Part shown: positions 31,980 through 43,004 of the stretch, in pieces
How the letters are laid out: each line of letters begins with the position of its first letter
Numbering within the stretch: the first letter of the stretch is position 1
Source of the DNA: Serripes groenlandicus
Lineage: Eukaryota; Mollusca; Bivalvia; Cardiida; Cardiidae
DNA length: 64,000 bases
Direction of reading: 5' to 3'
Assembly: GCA_031761405.1 (NCBI GenBank)
Contig: JASEVX010000007.1
Location: forward strand, 61,205,062-61,269,061
The notes under the pieces: generated by a model
What the model was told of the DNA's origin: nothing
Databases searched by the model: none
What the model saw: the letters and a program-made list of their open reading frames with translations, nothing else
Made by a program: the position numbers and the translations under genes

Positions 31980-32195
31980 GCTAACTCTTTCGGCGCCAAA
32001 GGCAAAATTGAGGTTTGTGCAAACAATACTGATTCAGGTGAGTCAGCTCGTAACGAGCTGTCTCACCTGAAATCAGCATTGTTTGCCTTTTTTAGTTATC
32101 AAAATAGTCCAAACTGTTATTACATGAGAAATGGAGACGCCCGATTTTGAACAAGGAAGAGTCTACTTCAAACAATTCGGCGCTGAAAGAGTTAA
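31980..32195 (+). mobile_element. Rep-C element, full length
   Basis: CTAACTCTTTCGGCGCC on the left and CGGCGCTGAAAGAGTTAA on the right, with the central palindrome intact. The base sequence resumes with rep-B-like AAAAGTCGTCTGCTGC right after the TTAA, so it may have landed in a rep-B TTAA. Confidence 0.88.
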
Positions 32196-32258
32196 AAGTC
32201 GTCTGCTGCAAATTTCGTCAGAGTGCGTCTTCTTGTGGCAAAAAATGTAAAGGGGTGG
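32192..32258 (+). mobile_element. Rep-B right-arm fragment
   Basis: AAAGTCGTCTGCTGCAAATT, then CAGAGTGCGTCTTCTTGTGG and AAAGGGG. The hairpin is absent. Could be the far part of a rep-B split by the preceding rep-C. Confidence 0.5.
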
Positions 32259-32299
32259 AATCCAAAAAAATGCAAGTCATTCGATCGATTGTTCGCTTT

Positions 32300-32530
32300 T
32301 TAACCCTTTCCCTCATACGACAATTCTGCAGCAGACGACTTTGAACATATTTTGTCAAAATATAGAAAATCTCTATAATTGAATGGATAACCTATGACTA
32401 AAAGTGGAAAACATTGTGGCAAAAGGAGAAATTGCTCGTTTTGAGCAATTTCTTCTTTTGTCACTATGTTTTTCAAAAAGGCGTCTGCTGCAGACGCGTC
32501 AGAAAGCGTCTATATGAGGGAAAGGGTTAA
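32300..32530 (+). mobile_element. Rep-B element, full length
   Basis: TTAACCCTTTCCCTCATACG to ATGAGGGAAAGGGTTAA. GCTCGTTTTGAGC hairpin and CTCTATAATTGAATGGATAA spacer. A reference-quality copy. Confidence 0.95.
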
Positions 32531-33038
32531 CGTTTATCTTTTAATGAAACGTTTACCCAATACGCTCGTTCTTCCACCCCATTTCTTACAATACGAGGAA
32601 TGTAAACAGAAGCTTCGACGGAAAGTTCATTGCTCACAATTCTTATATAGAATACAGCAGACTTTACACATCTCTACAACAAACAGACGTCCTTCGAAAA
32701 CAGCGCCAGGAAAAAGGAGAAATTGTTTCAAAACGAGGATTTTGTTTTCGGTTTTCAGCCATTTCACTAATATGAAAGATATTGTAAATATTAAAAAAAA
32801 AAGTCAAAGGTGGTCCCCTGCATAATGCAGTAGAAGTGGTCTGTTTCAGGGAACCAGATTAAGGTCAAGTAACTAAGGGATCAAGCGCTTTTCTTACAAC
32901 CAATTTGTTTACTATTGAAGTTCCAATCTTGACGACAATTAGGGCATTCGTACCATGTATCTTCGTTCTATCGCCCAATTTGTAGATCGAATTAATTGAT
33001 CAAACGCTTTTTCTCGCACCTGTCAAATTTCACAATAT
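32531..33038. other. No gene; possible old rep-B trace
   Basis: GCGCCAGGAAAAAGGAGAAA at about 32705 with ACAGCAGACTTTACACATC upstream may be a very old rep-B. The 119-codon frame starting at 32466 begins inside the preceding rep-B and is not credible. Confidence 0.35.
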
Positions 33039-33300
33039 GAGCCGTCCCGCGAGAAAACCAATATTGTGGACTCTGCGTAAAGTATCGACCCGGATCAGCA
33101 TAAGCATGCCGCGCAGGCTTACCCGGATAGACACGTTTCTCCTCCTGTGGATTTTCTGTTTCAGAAATCATTACTCTATACCTCTATCCCCCTGAGACGG
33201 AATGTGTCGGCCCGGATAAGTCTGCGCGGACTGCGCAGGCAGATTTGGGTCGATACATTACGCAGAGGCCATAATGTTGGTTTTCTTGCGGGACGGCTCA
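33039..33300 (+). mobile_element. Rep-A foldback element, full length
   Basis: GAGCCGTCCCGCGAGAAAAC to TTCTTGCGGGACGGCTC with nearly perfect inverted ends. All internal blocks present; one of the least diverged copies. Confidence 0.95.
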
Positions 33301-33779
33301 ATTATTTTCCATGGCAGTATATACATATTATTTATGTCTATAGTATGAATTTCAAACATTTTAAAAATACACAATAACTTGGTAAATGAAGTGTTTATAT
33401 TTTTTATTTAAATTATTTGATATGATAGCACTCTTTTATTTCCTGTATAAATGTAATGTAAGAAGGCTAAATTAATACAAAAAAAAAACGACAGATGAAT
33501 TGGGGGTAATAGGGATTAAATAGTGCGTTATGTGATAGAAATGTTAATGTCTGATAAATAATACCAGTAAACTTTAGTCCAAATTCACCTGGTGTATGTG
33601 TATTAAATGCTATGATTATGCAGATTAAACGACTTATTTAGCCTCATTTTTTAAAAAAATTTAAATCAAAATGCCATAGCATGTGCACAAAGCTTACCCA
33701 TCCATTCGCAGTTTATCATAACATTTTCAGATCTTAGTTTAAACAAATTTTATTCCATAAGAATGACATAGTATAAGCC

Positions 33780-33780
<1 letters not shown>
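33301..33780. other. No gene seen
   Basis: AT-rich with A-runs; unassigned. Confidence 0.45.
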
Positions 33781-33810
<30 letters not shown>

Positions 33811-33812
33811 CA
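33781..33812. repeat. (CATA)n microsatellite
   Basis: Eight uninterrupted tetranucleotide units. Confidence 0.95.
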
Positions 33813-33994
33813 TCAAAAAGATTGAACGAAGCTTAAAGCTTATAAAAAACACCTACAAGTGCATATACCGTCATTTCTTATTTATATAATACATGCATAA
33901 TTATTGAACTATAGGATACAAAAGGAAAGAAAATATATTATAAAGGAATATCATGATCTAATAACATGTTAATATGACAGATTAATAGTATATT

Positions 33995-34163
33995 ATGATG
34001 TTGATGATGATGTTGATGATGATGATAATTGTGATGTTGTTGATGATGATGATGATGATGATGATTTTTATTATTATTATTATGATGATAGTGATGGTAA
34101 TGATGTTGTTGATGATGTTGATTATGCTGATGCTGATGATGATTGTGATGATGATAATGATGA
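33995..34163. repeat. (GAT)n-rich imperfect microsatellite
   Basis: About 170 bp of GATGATGTTGATG-type units with an internal (TTA)n patch. Frames on both strands (poly-M/I) are artefacts. Confidence 0.93.
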
Positions 34164-34604
34164 CCAAGGAAAATATCAGTTCAAGTAAATGATACCATTA
34201 TAATTCTGTGAACATTTATAACATTTCAGTTGAAATTTCTTTTTCACATATGAAGCAGTTTTGTTATTAAATAATAAAAAAGAAGCGGCGATATAGACTA
34301 GAACTATTGTGTATGTACAGTGAACTCGGGGGGGATAACTGGAAAATGTGAAAATCAAATATGTCGTTTTATTCCAACTATTTCCTGGAAAAGATATCTT
34401 TTGAAAGCCGCGGAGCAGAAGTTGTGCGCGGCTTTCTTGATATGATTTCATCACTGTCTTGCTTTGGATAATAAACACAAACGTATCAATAAATAACAAG
34501 GCTGACAATACAGAAATTAATTAATTTTAAGTTAATACTTATTTATTTTATATCGATTGCGAAACAAGCTTTCAGCTTATATTAATCACGCTCGCGATGT
34601 CTGC
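34164..34604. other. No gene; short GC-rich hairpin
   Basis: Contains GAAAGCCGCG (34403-34412) and CGCGGCTTTC (34427-34436), a perfect 10 bp stem with a 14-nt loop, in otherwise AT-rich unassigned sequence. A 110-codon minus-strand frame covers it without recognisable features. Confidence 0.5.
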
Positions 34605-34745
34605 TTCCTGGAGACTTAATCAGTACTCACGCTGTTTGTGTGGAGAAATCCCAAAGGCAGAACCCGACCATCACGGGACTCGAACCCTGAACCTTTGGTA
34701 CGAGATTCCGACGCTCTAGCTCTACACCACTGTCTTCCAGTGAAT
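34605..34745 (-). mobile_element. tRNA-like SINE head (family F)
   Basis: The minus strand reads GTGGTGTAGAGCTAGAGCGT, then CTCGTACCAAAGGTTCAGGG and TTCGAGTCCCG, with well-spaced A and B boxes. Related to 12714-12835. A matching acceptor stem was not found, so a SINE head is likelier than a tRNA gene. Confidence 0.6.
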
Positions 34746-34883
34746 TTAGTTTAAATCTACCGATCACTCGAACACGTCCATATTTCGAAGTATTCCACAG
34801 GTCGATTTCAAATTCGAGTTATAAAAGTATTTTCATCCTAACAGACATACATAAAAACAAAAAATTCAAAACGTTATTATATG

Positions 34884-35096
34884 TTAACTCTTTCAGCGCC
34901 ACAGGCAATATTGAAGTTTTTGCAAACAATGCAGATTCAGGTGAGTCAGCTCGTAACGAGCTGTCTCACCTGAAATCAGCATTGTTTGCCGTTTAGTTAC
35001 CAAAATAGTCCTAAACTTTCATAAATTGCGAAATGGACACACCCGGTTTTGAACATGGAAGAGTCTACTACTTTAAACAATTCGGCGCTGATGTTA
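34884..35096 (+). mobile_element. Rep-C element, right tip altered
   Basis: TTAACTCTTTCAGCGCCACA to TTCGGCGCTGATGTTAA: the last GAAAGAG is reduced. The central palindrome GTCAGCTCGTAACGAGCTG is intact. A CTA duplication lies near the right end. Confidence 0.85.
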
Positions 35097-35103
35097 ATGT
35101 CAA

Positions 35104-35252
35104 CCCAGTGTTGCATCATATAACACCGCCTAGGTGGTGTCGTGGGTTCGATCCCCGTCCGGGTCATACCAAATACTTTAAAAACGGTAGTAATGGCTGC
35201 CCTCCTTGGCGCTTAGGGTTGACTTGAGAGTTAGCATTACGGCTGACTGACT
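35104..35252 (+). mobile_element. SINE-E, 5' and 3' truncated
   Basis: GGTGGTGTCGTGGGTTCGAT (B box region), CCGGGTCATACCAAATAC, AAACGGTAGTAATGGCTGCC, CTCCTTGGCGC, GCATTACGGCTGACTGA. The shared tail is missing, replaced by a rep-A fragment one base later. Confidence 0.8.
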
Positions 35253-35253
35253 C

Positions 35254-35346
35254 CGTCCGGGTTAGCCTACGCGGCATGCTTAAGCTGATCCGGGTTGATA
35301 CATAACGCAGAGTCAACAATGTTGTTTTCTCGTGGGACGTCTCATA
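35254..35346 (-). mobile_element. Rep-A right-end fragment
   Basis: GTCCGGGTTAGCCTACGCGG ... GATCCGGGTTGATACATAAC ... TTTTCTCGTGGGACGTCTC. The left two thirds are absent. Confidence 0.8.
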
Positions 35347-35843
35347 TTATATATATGAGCCGCGTTGGGCGAAAAGGGGGTGTTTTTTATTCTTTCATTT
35401 TTTGGAATCAAGTGGGGAGGTATTGCAATGATACAAACTTTGACTACCTTTCTTGGTGCTCGTCAGATGTAATACAGTAAGAGCGGTGCTCCATGAAAAC
35501 AATACTTAACGTAATTAATACACGTCTGGAAATAGACGTCTGTCTGGTCAGTCATGCTGCGGAGATAAATGGATACTGCTTTACAGAATGATGTATCTTG
35601 CAACATTACATGACTAATGTGCAAACAGTGCAGGGTCAGAACAGACTGTATGGATGTATAGGCTTATCTGGATGTACATTGATTGCAAAAGGCGTTAAGT
35701 TGACTTTTGTGGAGTGTTTGGTTGGACTGAACGTAGGCGTATGCACGTGTTTTCGCGGTTTATAAGTACATCTTTACCCCTTGGTTCACTCTGTCGCAGA
35801 TGAATTAGTTTGTGTGCTCGTATTGCCTTGTGGTTCATTTAGT
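35347..35843. other. No gene seen
   Basis: Contains a trace (about 35622-35690, GTGCAGGGTCAGAACAGACT) similar in style to the fragment at 376. Otherwise unassigned. Confidence 0.4.
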
Positions 35844-36065
35844 TTAACCCTTTCCCTCATACGAAACTTCTGCAGCAGACGACTTTGAATATAATTCGTC
35901 CAAAAATAGAAAATCTCTATAATTGAATGGATAACCTATGACTAAAAGTGGAAATCATTGTGGCAAGAGGAGAAATTGCTCGTTTCTTCTTTTGTCATTA
36001 TGTTTTCAAAAAAAAGCCGTCTGCTGTAGAGCCGTCAGAAGCGTCTATATGAGGGAAAGGGTTAA
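35844..36065 (+). mobile_element. Rep-B element, right hairpin arm deleted
   Basis: TTAACCCTTTCCCTCATACG to ATGAGGGAAAGGGTTAA. The tip reads GCTCGTTTCTTCTTTTG, lacking the GAGCAA arm, so the hairpin cannot form. Confidence 0.9.
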
Positions 36066-36870
36066 ACAAAAAACATCTGTGCACAAAGGACCAAAGCTAA
36101 AACCACATTTTTGGCGGGGGTTAACGCACTAATCTTCCTGTGGTTAGAAAAGATACGCGGAAACAAGCACAGGCTGGAGCCCGCTCCCTGTCCGCGAATA
36201 ATAAGACCCCACCTTGACTGGGAAGGTTTTCGTCCGCTTTTAGAATTCAATGAAAACGTATCTGCAACTTACGTTCAGTGAAATGTTACGCAAGCACACA
36301 CACATACGCCAATTCACCGATCACATTTCAGCTAGGTGTAATTTGATTGGTGGAGTAGCTACCGTTTTCTATAGTTACAATACACTGAACGGTGGTGCGC
36401 ACTCGTGGCAAACTGATAACAAATAATATTATGTTTGCTTAGATACAATTTATCAATGAAAGAGCTGGGAAATGTTACCGACCCGACAACTGTTTCCTTT
36501 ATTAAACATAAAACATTATGTTCATAAGAAATTCTTTACCTGTTTAACTTGATATTTATCATTATCATTCATAACAATGAATAAAGGGACCACGACACGA
36601 GAAAATGGACCAACGGATCACTTGAAATTGATTGGCATTTCAGCTCAGCTTTCCTTTTTGCACCGTCTGTTTCTTCTAACAAGAACACATCACAAGAGGT
36701 AGCATAATTTAACCCCCACCCTCCTAGTCAGACTGCTTTGGTGCAAAGACTTTTCTTGTTCTGGTTACAAAAACCCAGAGACGGTGTTTCTCTTTACTTT
36801 CTTTCAGGCAACGACAACGCCTTTCACTGAGAAAGAGATTTATAGTTATACTAGTCGTCTTGTTTGTATG
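36066..36870. other. No gene seen
   Basis: Unassigned. A 62-codon minus-strand frame at 36062-36250 has no family features. Confidence 0.45.
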
Positions 36871-36930
36871 TGAGTTATACATATGTTAAAAGTCGTCTGG
36901 TGCAGATGTGTTGTATGTTTGGAAAGGGTT
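36871..36930 (+). mobile_element. Rep-B right-end fragment
   Basis: TTAAAAGTCGTCTGGTGCAG then GTATGTTTGGAAAGGGTTAA. Left part not found. Confidence 0.65.
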
Positions 36931-37184
36931 AAACAGACTTACCACTGTGTTGTTCTACATGTAGATGATACCCTAGATGTAACACTTGATACATACCAAG
37001 TATGTCTTTTATCTACACATATACCGTTATAATTACGAGTTTGCTGTAGTTTGCTGTTTCGTGATGTCTGATATGCATATTTGTCTTATCTATCAAATGA
37101 AAATAAAATGAAATTGAAAATATATCAGGCAAAAGCCAAATAATGTGAACGGTAACTCCTACACGTACATTTTGTTGTGTACGC
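36931..37184. other. No gene seen
   Basis: AT-rich sequence before the next SINE; no recognised repeat. Confidence 0.35.
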
Positions 37185-37197
37185 TTGGTAGAGAGAT

Positions 37198-37487
37198 TGA
37201 TTGATTGGGGTTTCACGCCGTTTTCAGCAATTTTTCAGTCATATCACGGCGGCCATGTGTTTCCTGGCTTCCCCACACCAGTAATCCACACAACAAACTT
37301 CCCAAGTAACTAGCTGCATTTCCACAAAGACTGTTTGCCCATTGGTGGAAGACGAATGACGCTTGTCGCATTGACTGTTATCAAATGTCAGAAAGAATGT
37401 TGTCCGAGCTGGGATTCGAACTCACAGCCCCTAAATTGACTTCCCACGTCGCTACCGAATGAGCTACCGAGGTTCTGTCATATTTCA
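37198..37487 (-). mobile_element. SINE-D, full length with target duplication
   Basis: Inverted tail TGATTGGGGTTTCACGCCG, ATATCACGGCGGCC, body, and the inverted tRNA-like head ending GAATGAGCTACCGAGGTTC. Flanked by perfect 13 bp repeats TTGGTAGAGAGAT at 37185-37197 and 37488-37500. Confidence 0.95.
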
Positions 37488-37500
37488 TTGGTAGAGAGAT

Positions 37501-38829
37501 GCATAGGGAGTGTAAGCCCGGACGTCCGTCTGGACTTATGTCTGTCCCACCTACCTATATTGATAAACCAACTAAACATGGGTTCGGTTCAACAGTATTG
37601 TTCCTTTATGATTCAAGCTCTCAAAACATTGAGAGGACATTACGTTTCTATTCAGAAAACGGTTTAACATTTTTTTAAAAGGTGTTTTGTTTGGGTACGT
37701 TATCATTTTTATTATCGAACAGCTATTAAAACCCTTAACCCTTGTGGTTACTTTAACTTTGTTGTCCACATTTATAATAATAAATACAATTTCCATTATA
37801 TAATGAAGACAAGAAAAACAACACGAATAGTATAAGGTAGTGGCTTATACAAAAGAAAAAAAAGTATACACGGTTCCATTTCGCCTGACCAAGATACATT
37901 GTTATAATTAGAATGTACGTAGTTGTAACCATTTGGAAATGTTTAAGTTAATCGACGTGCACCAGCATGCACACCTTCAAATGAATATATATGCATACGT
38001 TAATATTTTATCCCCGCTAATTAAAAGAATGCATCTCACAGAACAAGTCCATTTGTATTCTTTCAAGCTAAAATGTTATTTTCGACTGCGTGTATGACAT
38101 GACCAATTGCTGTGTCGAAAGTTGAACGAAATTAGCAAGTTTGGCAGTTTTAGAATGTTTGTGGCATTGCTCATAGGTAAGGTATATCGAAAACACAAGG
38201 GTAAAAATGTTGCCCGGGCCGCGTTGGCAAAACAGAATGAAAACCACAACTATGCGCCTTAAGCTTTCATTTAAAAGGCGCATCACACCCCTTTCTTATA
38301 TATCCGCCTAGTGGACGTGAATAAGATGAAGCACTTAGAAACACAAGACGCCATTGCAAAGACTGGACACCATTGTCGAATGATATTTTAGTGTTTAACA
38401 CACCAAATCCAAGATTTTTCTACAAAAAGTGTACTGTTTGTTTGGGTAAACTTACACTTATTGTCTATGCAACGTAATGTTATGTGAAGAGTTCATATAG
38501 TTATCAATAAAGAAATGGGTGTAAACGCTAGGTATGTTTATTATATAAAACTCGATCTACAAGTCTTTACAACAACCACGTGGGAATGTTTCATTTAATT
38601 TCCGTGCCTGTCGATGCATGACTAGCCACCTCAAGCGGTTACATAGTGGCAAGTCTTAACAGTTTTCAGAATGAATAGTTGCAAGATCAATTTTCGGATG
38701 GTGTTGCGTGTTATGTGTGTATACAAATTTTAAAAGTAGCCTTCTAGTAGCGATGCTAAAAAAGGGAACAGTGAAGACGATGATGAGTCCGCATACCTTT
38801 TCAACTTTGAAGAAAGGATGCATATATAT
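37501..38829. other. No gene seen; unassigned 1.3 kb
   Basis: AT-rich, with short minus-strand frames (72-74 codons at 37572-37796 and 38068-38286) that show no recognisable motif. No repeats of this window's families. Confidence 0.5.
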
Positions 38830-39083
38830 GAGCCGTTCAACGAGAGAACAAACAATGTTGACAATGCGTAATGTATCGTCCCATATCAGCCTGCGCAGTC
38901 CACGCAGGATAATCCGGTTCGGCACATTCCGTCTCAGGGACATAGAGGTAAAGAGTAATGATTCATGGAACAAAAAATTCACAGGAGGCGATAAGTGTCT
39001 GTCCGGATTAGTCTGCGCGACATGCTTAGGCTGATCCTGGTCGATACTTTACGCAATGTCGGTTTTCTCGTGGAACGGCTCAT
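38830..39083 (-). mobile_element. Rep-A foldback element
   Basis: GAGCCGTTCAACGAGAGAAC to TTTTCTCGTGGAACGGCTC. Complete; ends carry shared TTC/GAA variants that still pair. Confidence 0.9.
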
Positions 39084-39205
39084 AGATATCGTCAATAAGG
39101 TCAATATTTCTTATTGAACAGTATGACTTCTTTATGAAATTAAAAATTGAGACAATACATTCAAGTATTCACATAAGTAAATAATGAACTAACTAGGGTA
39201 CAATT

Positions 39206-39472
39206 GTTTATTTATTGGGGTTTAGCGCCGATTTGAAAAAAACGTTTTAGGCGTATCACGGCGGCCAGTTTACCTACTCATGTGATTTCTGGCTTTCTCA
39301 CACCGGTACAACACAACATTCTTTCCAGCAACTGGCTGCTTTTCTACGTTGACTGTTAGCCCATTGGTGGAAGACGAATGGCGCTTTTCACAGAAAGAAT
39401 GTTGGTCAAGCTGGGGTTCGAACTCACAATCCCCTGGATTGACAGCTCGCGTCGCTACCGACTGAGCTTACC
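39206..39472 (-). mobile_element. SINE-D with target duplication
   Basis: TTATTGGGGTTTAGCGCCG, GTATCACGGCGGCCAGTTTA, body, inverted head GTCGCTACCGACTGAGCTTA. Flanked by 11 bp repeats AGGGTACAATT at 39195-39205 and 39473-39483. The tail is short, only TTTA/TTTATT-like. Confidence 0.93.
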
Positions 39473-39483
39473 AGGGTACAATT

Positions 39484-39964
39484 TGACAAGCTAGAGAACG
39501 AAACAAATTCCGGTAAATGTTGATTGGAATCTAATTAATTGGATAACGTGAATGCCGTTCGTTTCATCGATCGGTTCCAAAAACAATTATCTCAAAAAGC
39601 AATATATAATTTACAATGCTGGCCGCTTAACTTGGACGCCACGGATCATCAATCTTGCAACAAACAACACTACACAATCGATATCTGTGAAAGAAGAAAG
39701 ACACGTGTGGAAAACACCAACAGTAAAACGCCACCATTGATACAAAGCCGCCGCGACCTTGACCTCACACGCAAAAAAGTAGTCCCGGCTCTACACACTA
39801 GAAAAGCTTTGTCATGCGCGTTATTTCCATGGCTACACTTGAATGATCTACCCCCCCTGCATTAATAATAAACGCCCACGACTAGCGAAGCATACGAAAA
39901 CATCTTGATCGCGGCTGGTTACATGATATATACTTATTATGAGCGATTATAGTCATACCTCATG
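39484..39964. other. No gene supported; 108-codon frame
   Basis: A plus-strand frame at 39539-39865 (108 codons) has average composition, no signal peptide, no known motif and an overlapping second frame. It is free of the repeat families, so it is the least bad coding candidate in this part, but I would not call it. Confidence 0.2.
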
Positions 39965-40177
39965 TTAACTCTTTCAGCGCCGAATTGTTTAAAGTAGACT
40001 CTTCCATGTTCAAAATCGGGCGTCTCCATTTCTCATATAATTCAATCTTGGACTATTTTGATAACTAAAAGGCAAACAATGCTGATTTCAGGTGAGACAG
40101 CTCGTTACGAGCTGACTCACCTGAATCAGTATTGATTGCAAAAACCTGAATATTGCCTTTGGCGCTGAAAGAGTTAA
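39965..40177 (-). mobile_element. Rep-C element, full-length reference copy
   Basis: TTAACTCTTTCAGCGCCG to GGCGCTGAAAGAGTTAA, 213 bp including both TTAA. Central palindrome CAGCTCGTTACGAGCTG with GGTGAG/CTCACC flanks. Confidence 0.95.
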
Positions 40178-40904
40178 AGTAGGGCATCCTTAAAGTAGAG
40201 CATTACTATCAGGTATGAACAACGTGGGCCAAGATAGGCATCAACATACGTACATCCTTATTTTGGTCTTTATGGTAGTATTCAAGTCTGTTATTTCTTA
40301 CTTCAAGGAATTCATATGTTAATAAAGATGGGGCTAAAAATCATGGATGATGTACCCAGTTAAAACTATTCGTTAGAACGAGGGATAAAGCACAACTGTA
40401 ATAAATATGCACTCTTGTTTTGTATCACCGGTAAAACACGCCGGATTGCTCATATATTTGTAGCTGTGTGGGTGCGCATCGATAACTGTGATAACCAGTC
40501 TTACTCGATTGTATAACCAGAGTAGCTATGCTTTTAACTGATACAGGTGGCTTCGCATGCCTTCGAAAGTCGTCTTTTTAAAACAATTGCGGACAAATAA
40601 TACATTTTATAAGCACAACATCCATGAATAAGAAAAAGAAACATGCTGATATTGAGGGCTAAATAGTCCATTATCAGTTTCGCTGACACAAGACTCTCCA
40701 ATGTCAGAGGAAAGAAATAAAATAACATTATGAAAAGGGGGAAGTCATTTTTACTGCAGAGTTGAGGACATTGAAACTGATCAATCTCTATATGTTTGAC
40801 AATGTTTTTCAAACAAGTCTGCCATAAAGTTGTCAGTACCAGCCTTTAAATCAATCAGGTATCGACGATTCCGTTATATAACCTATATTCAAAAAATCAT
40901 TTAA
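40178..40904. other. No gene seen
   Basis: A 92-codon minus-strand frame at 40534-40812 is unrecognised. A TCGAAAGTCGTC phrase at 40562 may be an old rep-B trace. Confidence 0.4.
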
Positions 40905-41079
40905 ACCAAAAATATGGAAAATCTTGATAAATGAAAGTATAATTATTGAATACAGTTGAAAACATTTCGCAAATGGAGACATTGCTCATTATGAGCCAAT
41001 GTCTCCTTTTGTCGCAATGTTTTTCAAAATTCCTCTACTACAGATACGTAAAAATGGGTCTGCATGTGGGGAAGGGTAA
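40905..41079 (+). mobile_element. Rep-B element, left arm lost, altered hairpin
   Basis: ATGGAAAATCTTGATAAATG spacer, then GAGACATTGCTCATTATGAG and CCAATGTCTCC: both hairpin arms carry the GACATTG variant. Right end GTGGGGAAGGGTAAAC. Confidence 0.75.
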
Positions 41080-41271
41080 ACACGTTAGTAACCGAAGATT
41101 TTTCAGAACACTAATAAGGAAGGATGACACAGTTTAAAATGTTCGGTCCAATCCCATCACCGTTTATGACTTAGTATGTATATGTTACGGCAAACCTTGT
41201 AAATTGTTATTTGATTTCGTGGCAAAGTGATGATACATAGTTATTTGAACGTATCATTTGGATGGGTTGAT

Positions 41272-41497
41272 TGATTGATTATTTGGTGTTTTACGCCGCT
41301 TTCAACAATTTATCATTTATATCACGGCGTTTCTTGGGTAAGTTACCAGTATTACTGGTGTGTTTATCCTCATACACCAGTCAGTCAGTCGTAATGCTAA
41401 CCCTGTAACCCTGAGCGCCAAGGAGGGCAGCCATTACTACCATTTTTAAAGTCTTTGGTATGACCCGGCCGGGTTTCGGACCAGCGACCTCCCGTAA
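41272..41497 (-). mobile_element. SINE-E, nearly full length
   Basis: Inverted: (GATT)n, TTTTACGCCGCTTTCAACAA, ATATCACGGCG, ACACCAGTCAGTCAGTCGTA, CCAAGGAGGGCAGCCATTAC, TACCATTTTTAAAGTCTTTG, and the head's B box as GGGTTTCGGACC. It has an uninterrupted TTAA at 41456-41459, where the copy at 44.1 kb holds a rep-B. Confidence 0.85.
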
Positions 41498-41502
41498 TCA
41501 TT

Positions 41503-41565
41503 CTATTTTGGTTTAATGCCGTTTTCAACAGGTTTTTTGCAATCATATTTCAGTCATTGCCATGC
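41503..41565 (-). mobile_element. SINE tail fragment
   Basis: TTTTGGTTTAATGCCGTTTT followed by CAACAGG and ATATTTCAGTCATTG matches the tail shared by SINE-D and SINE-E. No body attached. Confidence 0.6.
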
Positions 41566-42036
41566 GCACGTGTGTCCTGACGACTCCATAGGAGATCGTT
41601 TCTTGGCAACCGGATGTCACTAGACAAATCATGACAAATATGCTATTATTTAATTTATTATAGAATATAAGATATCCGTATTTCTATTGATTGAAAACTG
41701 CAATTGTAGATTATAATATAAACTGACTATGGTCAATTTCTCCGTTGATAATAATATTTTTAACTCAACAAAAAAACTATACTTTCAATCTTAGAGAAGT
41801 TCCGTTGTGGTCTGTCTTCAAAGCAAACGATCCTTAACCAATTCAATACTGGATTTTTAAAATGGACCCTGTCAAGCTTTATAATTGGACAAGCCAATAA
41901 TAGGAATATCCATTAAGACTTGTTCAGTTAAGCAATAAATAGTAAATATTCTGATCAGACGGCTGGTCTGGTTCTAAACCGGTGGTATTGACGCTTTACA
42001 AAATCGATTGATGTTGTCAAAATTCGATTTATTATC
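41566..42036. other. No gene seen
   Basis: AT-rich unassigned sequence up to a poly-G run. Confidence 0.4.
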
Positions 42037-42060
42037 GGGGGGGGGGGGGGGGGGGGGGGG
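42037..42060. repeat. Poly-G run of 24
   Basis: Twenty-four consecutive G followed by CGGGGCGGCG. G-quadruplex potential; the run length may also be an assembly or sequencing artefact. Confidence 0.9.
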
Positions 42061-42362
42061 CGGGGCGGCGAGAATGTGTCTATTTATCGATGTGAGGCAT
42101 GCAAACAAACTGGCGCAGTAGGAAATCAACGTGAGAAATAAACATGTTTTTATCGCACAGCTTGAGTGCAATTCGTCTTTTTGAAATGGATGTTATTCAA
42201 TTTACACTGTTTAATGGGAAAAGGTTCACTCAGAGCGATTGTCCTTTCAGACTAAGTTCATAGCATGTACCTATTTGACTGCATCGATTGGAATAGTTGA
42301 CGTACCAGTGCAGAACTGATTGATTACAAAACGTCCTCTCTCCCATCCTATGTTTGTCACTC
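42061..42362. other. No gene seen
   Basis: Unassigned sequence between the poly-G run and the next rep-B copy. Confidence 0.35.
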
Positions 42363-42563
42363 TCACACTTTCCCACATACAGACGCTTTCTGACACCTCT
42401 GCAGCAGACGACTTTTGGAACACATCGTGACATAAAGGAAATCATGAGCAATTTCTCCTTTTGTCACAATGTTTTCAACTTTATTCAACAATTAATTTAC
42501 CTATTTGCCAATGTGTTTTTAAAGTCGTCTGCTGCACATTTGTTGTATGTGAGAAAGGGTTAA
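42363..42563 (-). mobile_element. Rep-B element, left hairpin arm deleted
   Basis: CTCACACTTTCCCACATACA to GTGAGAAAGGGTTAA. GCAGCAGACGACTTTTGG arm intact; AAAGGAAATCATGAGCAATT lacks the GAGAAATTGC arm. Confidence 0.85.
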
Positions 42564-42578
42564 CGAGCAAGGAATGGC

Positions 42579-42787
42579 TTAATCCTTTCCCACATACAAG
42601 AAATCTGCAGCACACGACTTTGAATATATCTTGTCAACAAAATAGAAAAATCTCTATAATTGAATGGATAACCAATGACTAAAAGTGGAAAACATTGTGG
42701 CAAAAGGAGAAATTGCTCATCATGCTCCACAATGCTTTCAACAGTCATCTGCTTCAGAGGCGTCAGGAAGCGTCTGTATGAGGCTTA
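42579..42787 (+). mobile_element. Rep-B element, right hairpin arm deleted
   Basis: TTAATCCTTTCCCACATACA to TGTATGAGGCTTAA. GCTCATCATGCTCCACAATG shows loss of the right arm, and the GGGAAAGGG of the right end is reduced to GC. Confidence 0.85.
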
Positions 42788-43004
42788 ATTTCAATTTGCA
42801 AACTGATAAGCTTTCACGTGTCATTTGGAACCCCGGGGCTAGTACATGGTACCAGTGTCGTCTTCCCTTGGCGCTCTAGGTCGCTGAACAATTGCACCCA
42901 GACTAATGGTCCGGCCACAAAATTAAACTTACCGATAGTACATGTACGTACAATTGTATTGATATTATACGTATTTTGGGAAAGCATTGAAAACGATGCG
43001 ATAT

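Noticed and set aside
33982..34192. Poly-M/I/N frames on both strands
   Set aside because: Trinucleotide GAT microsatellite.
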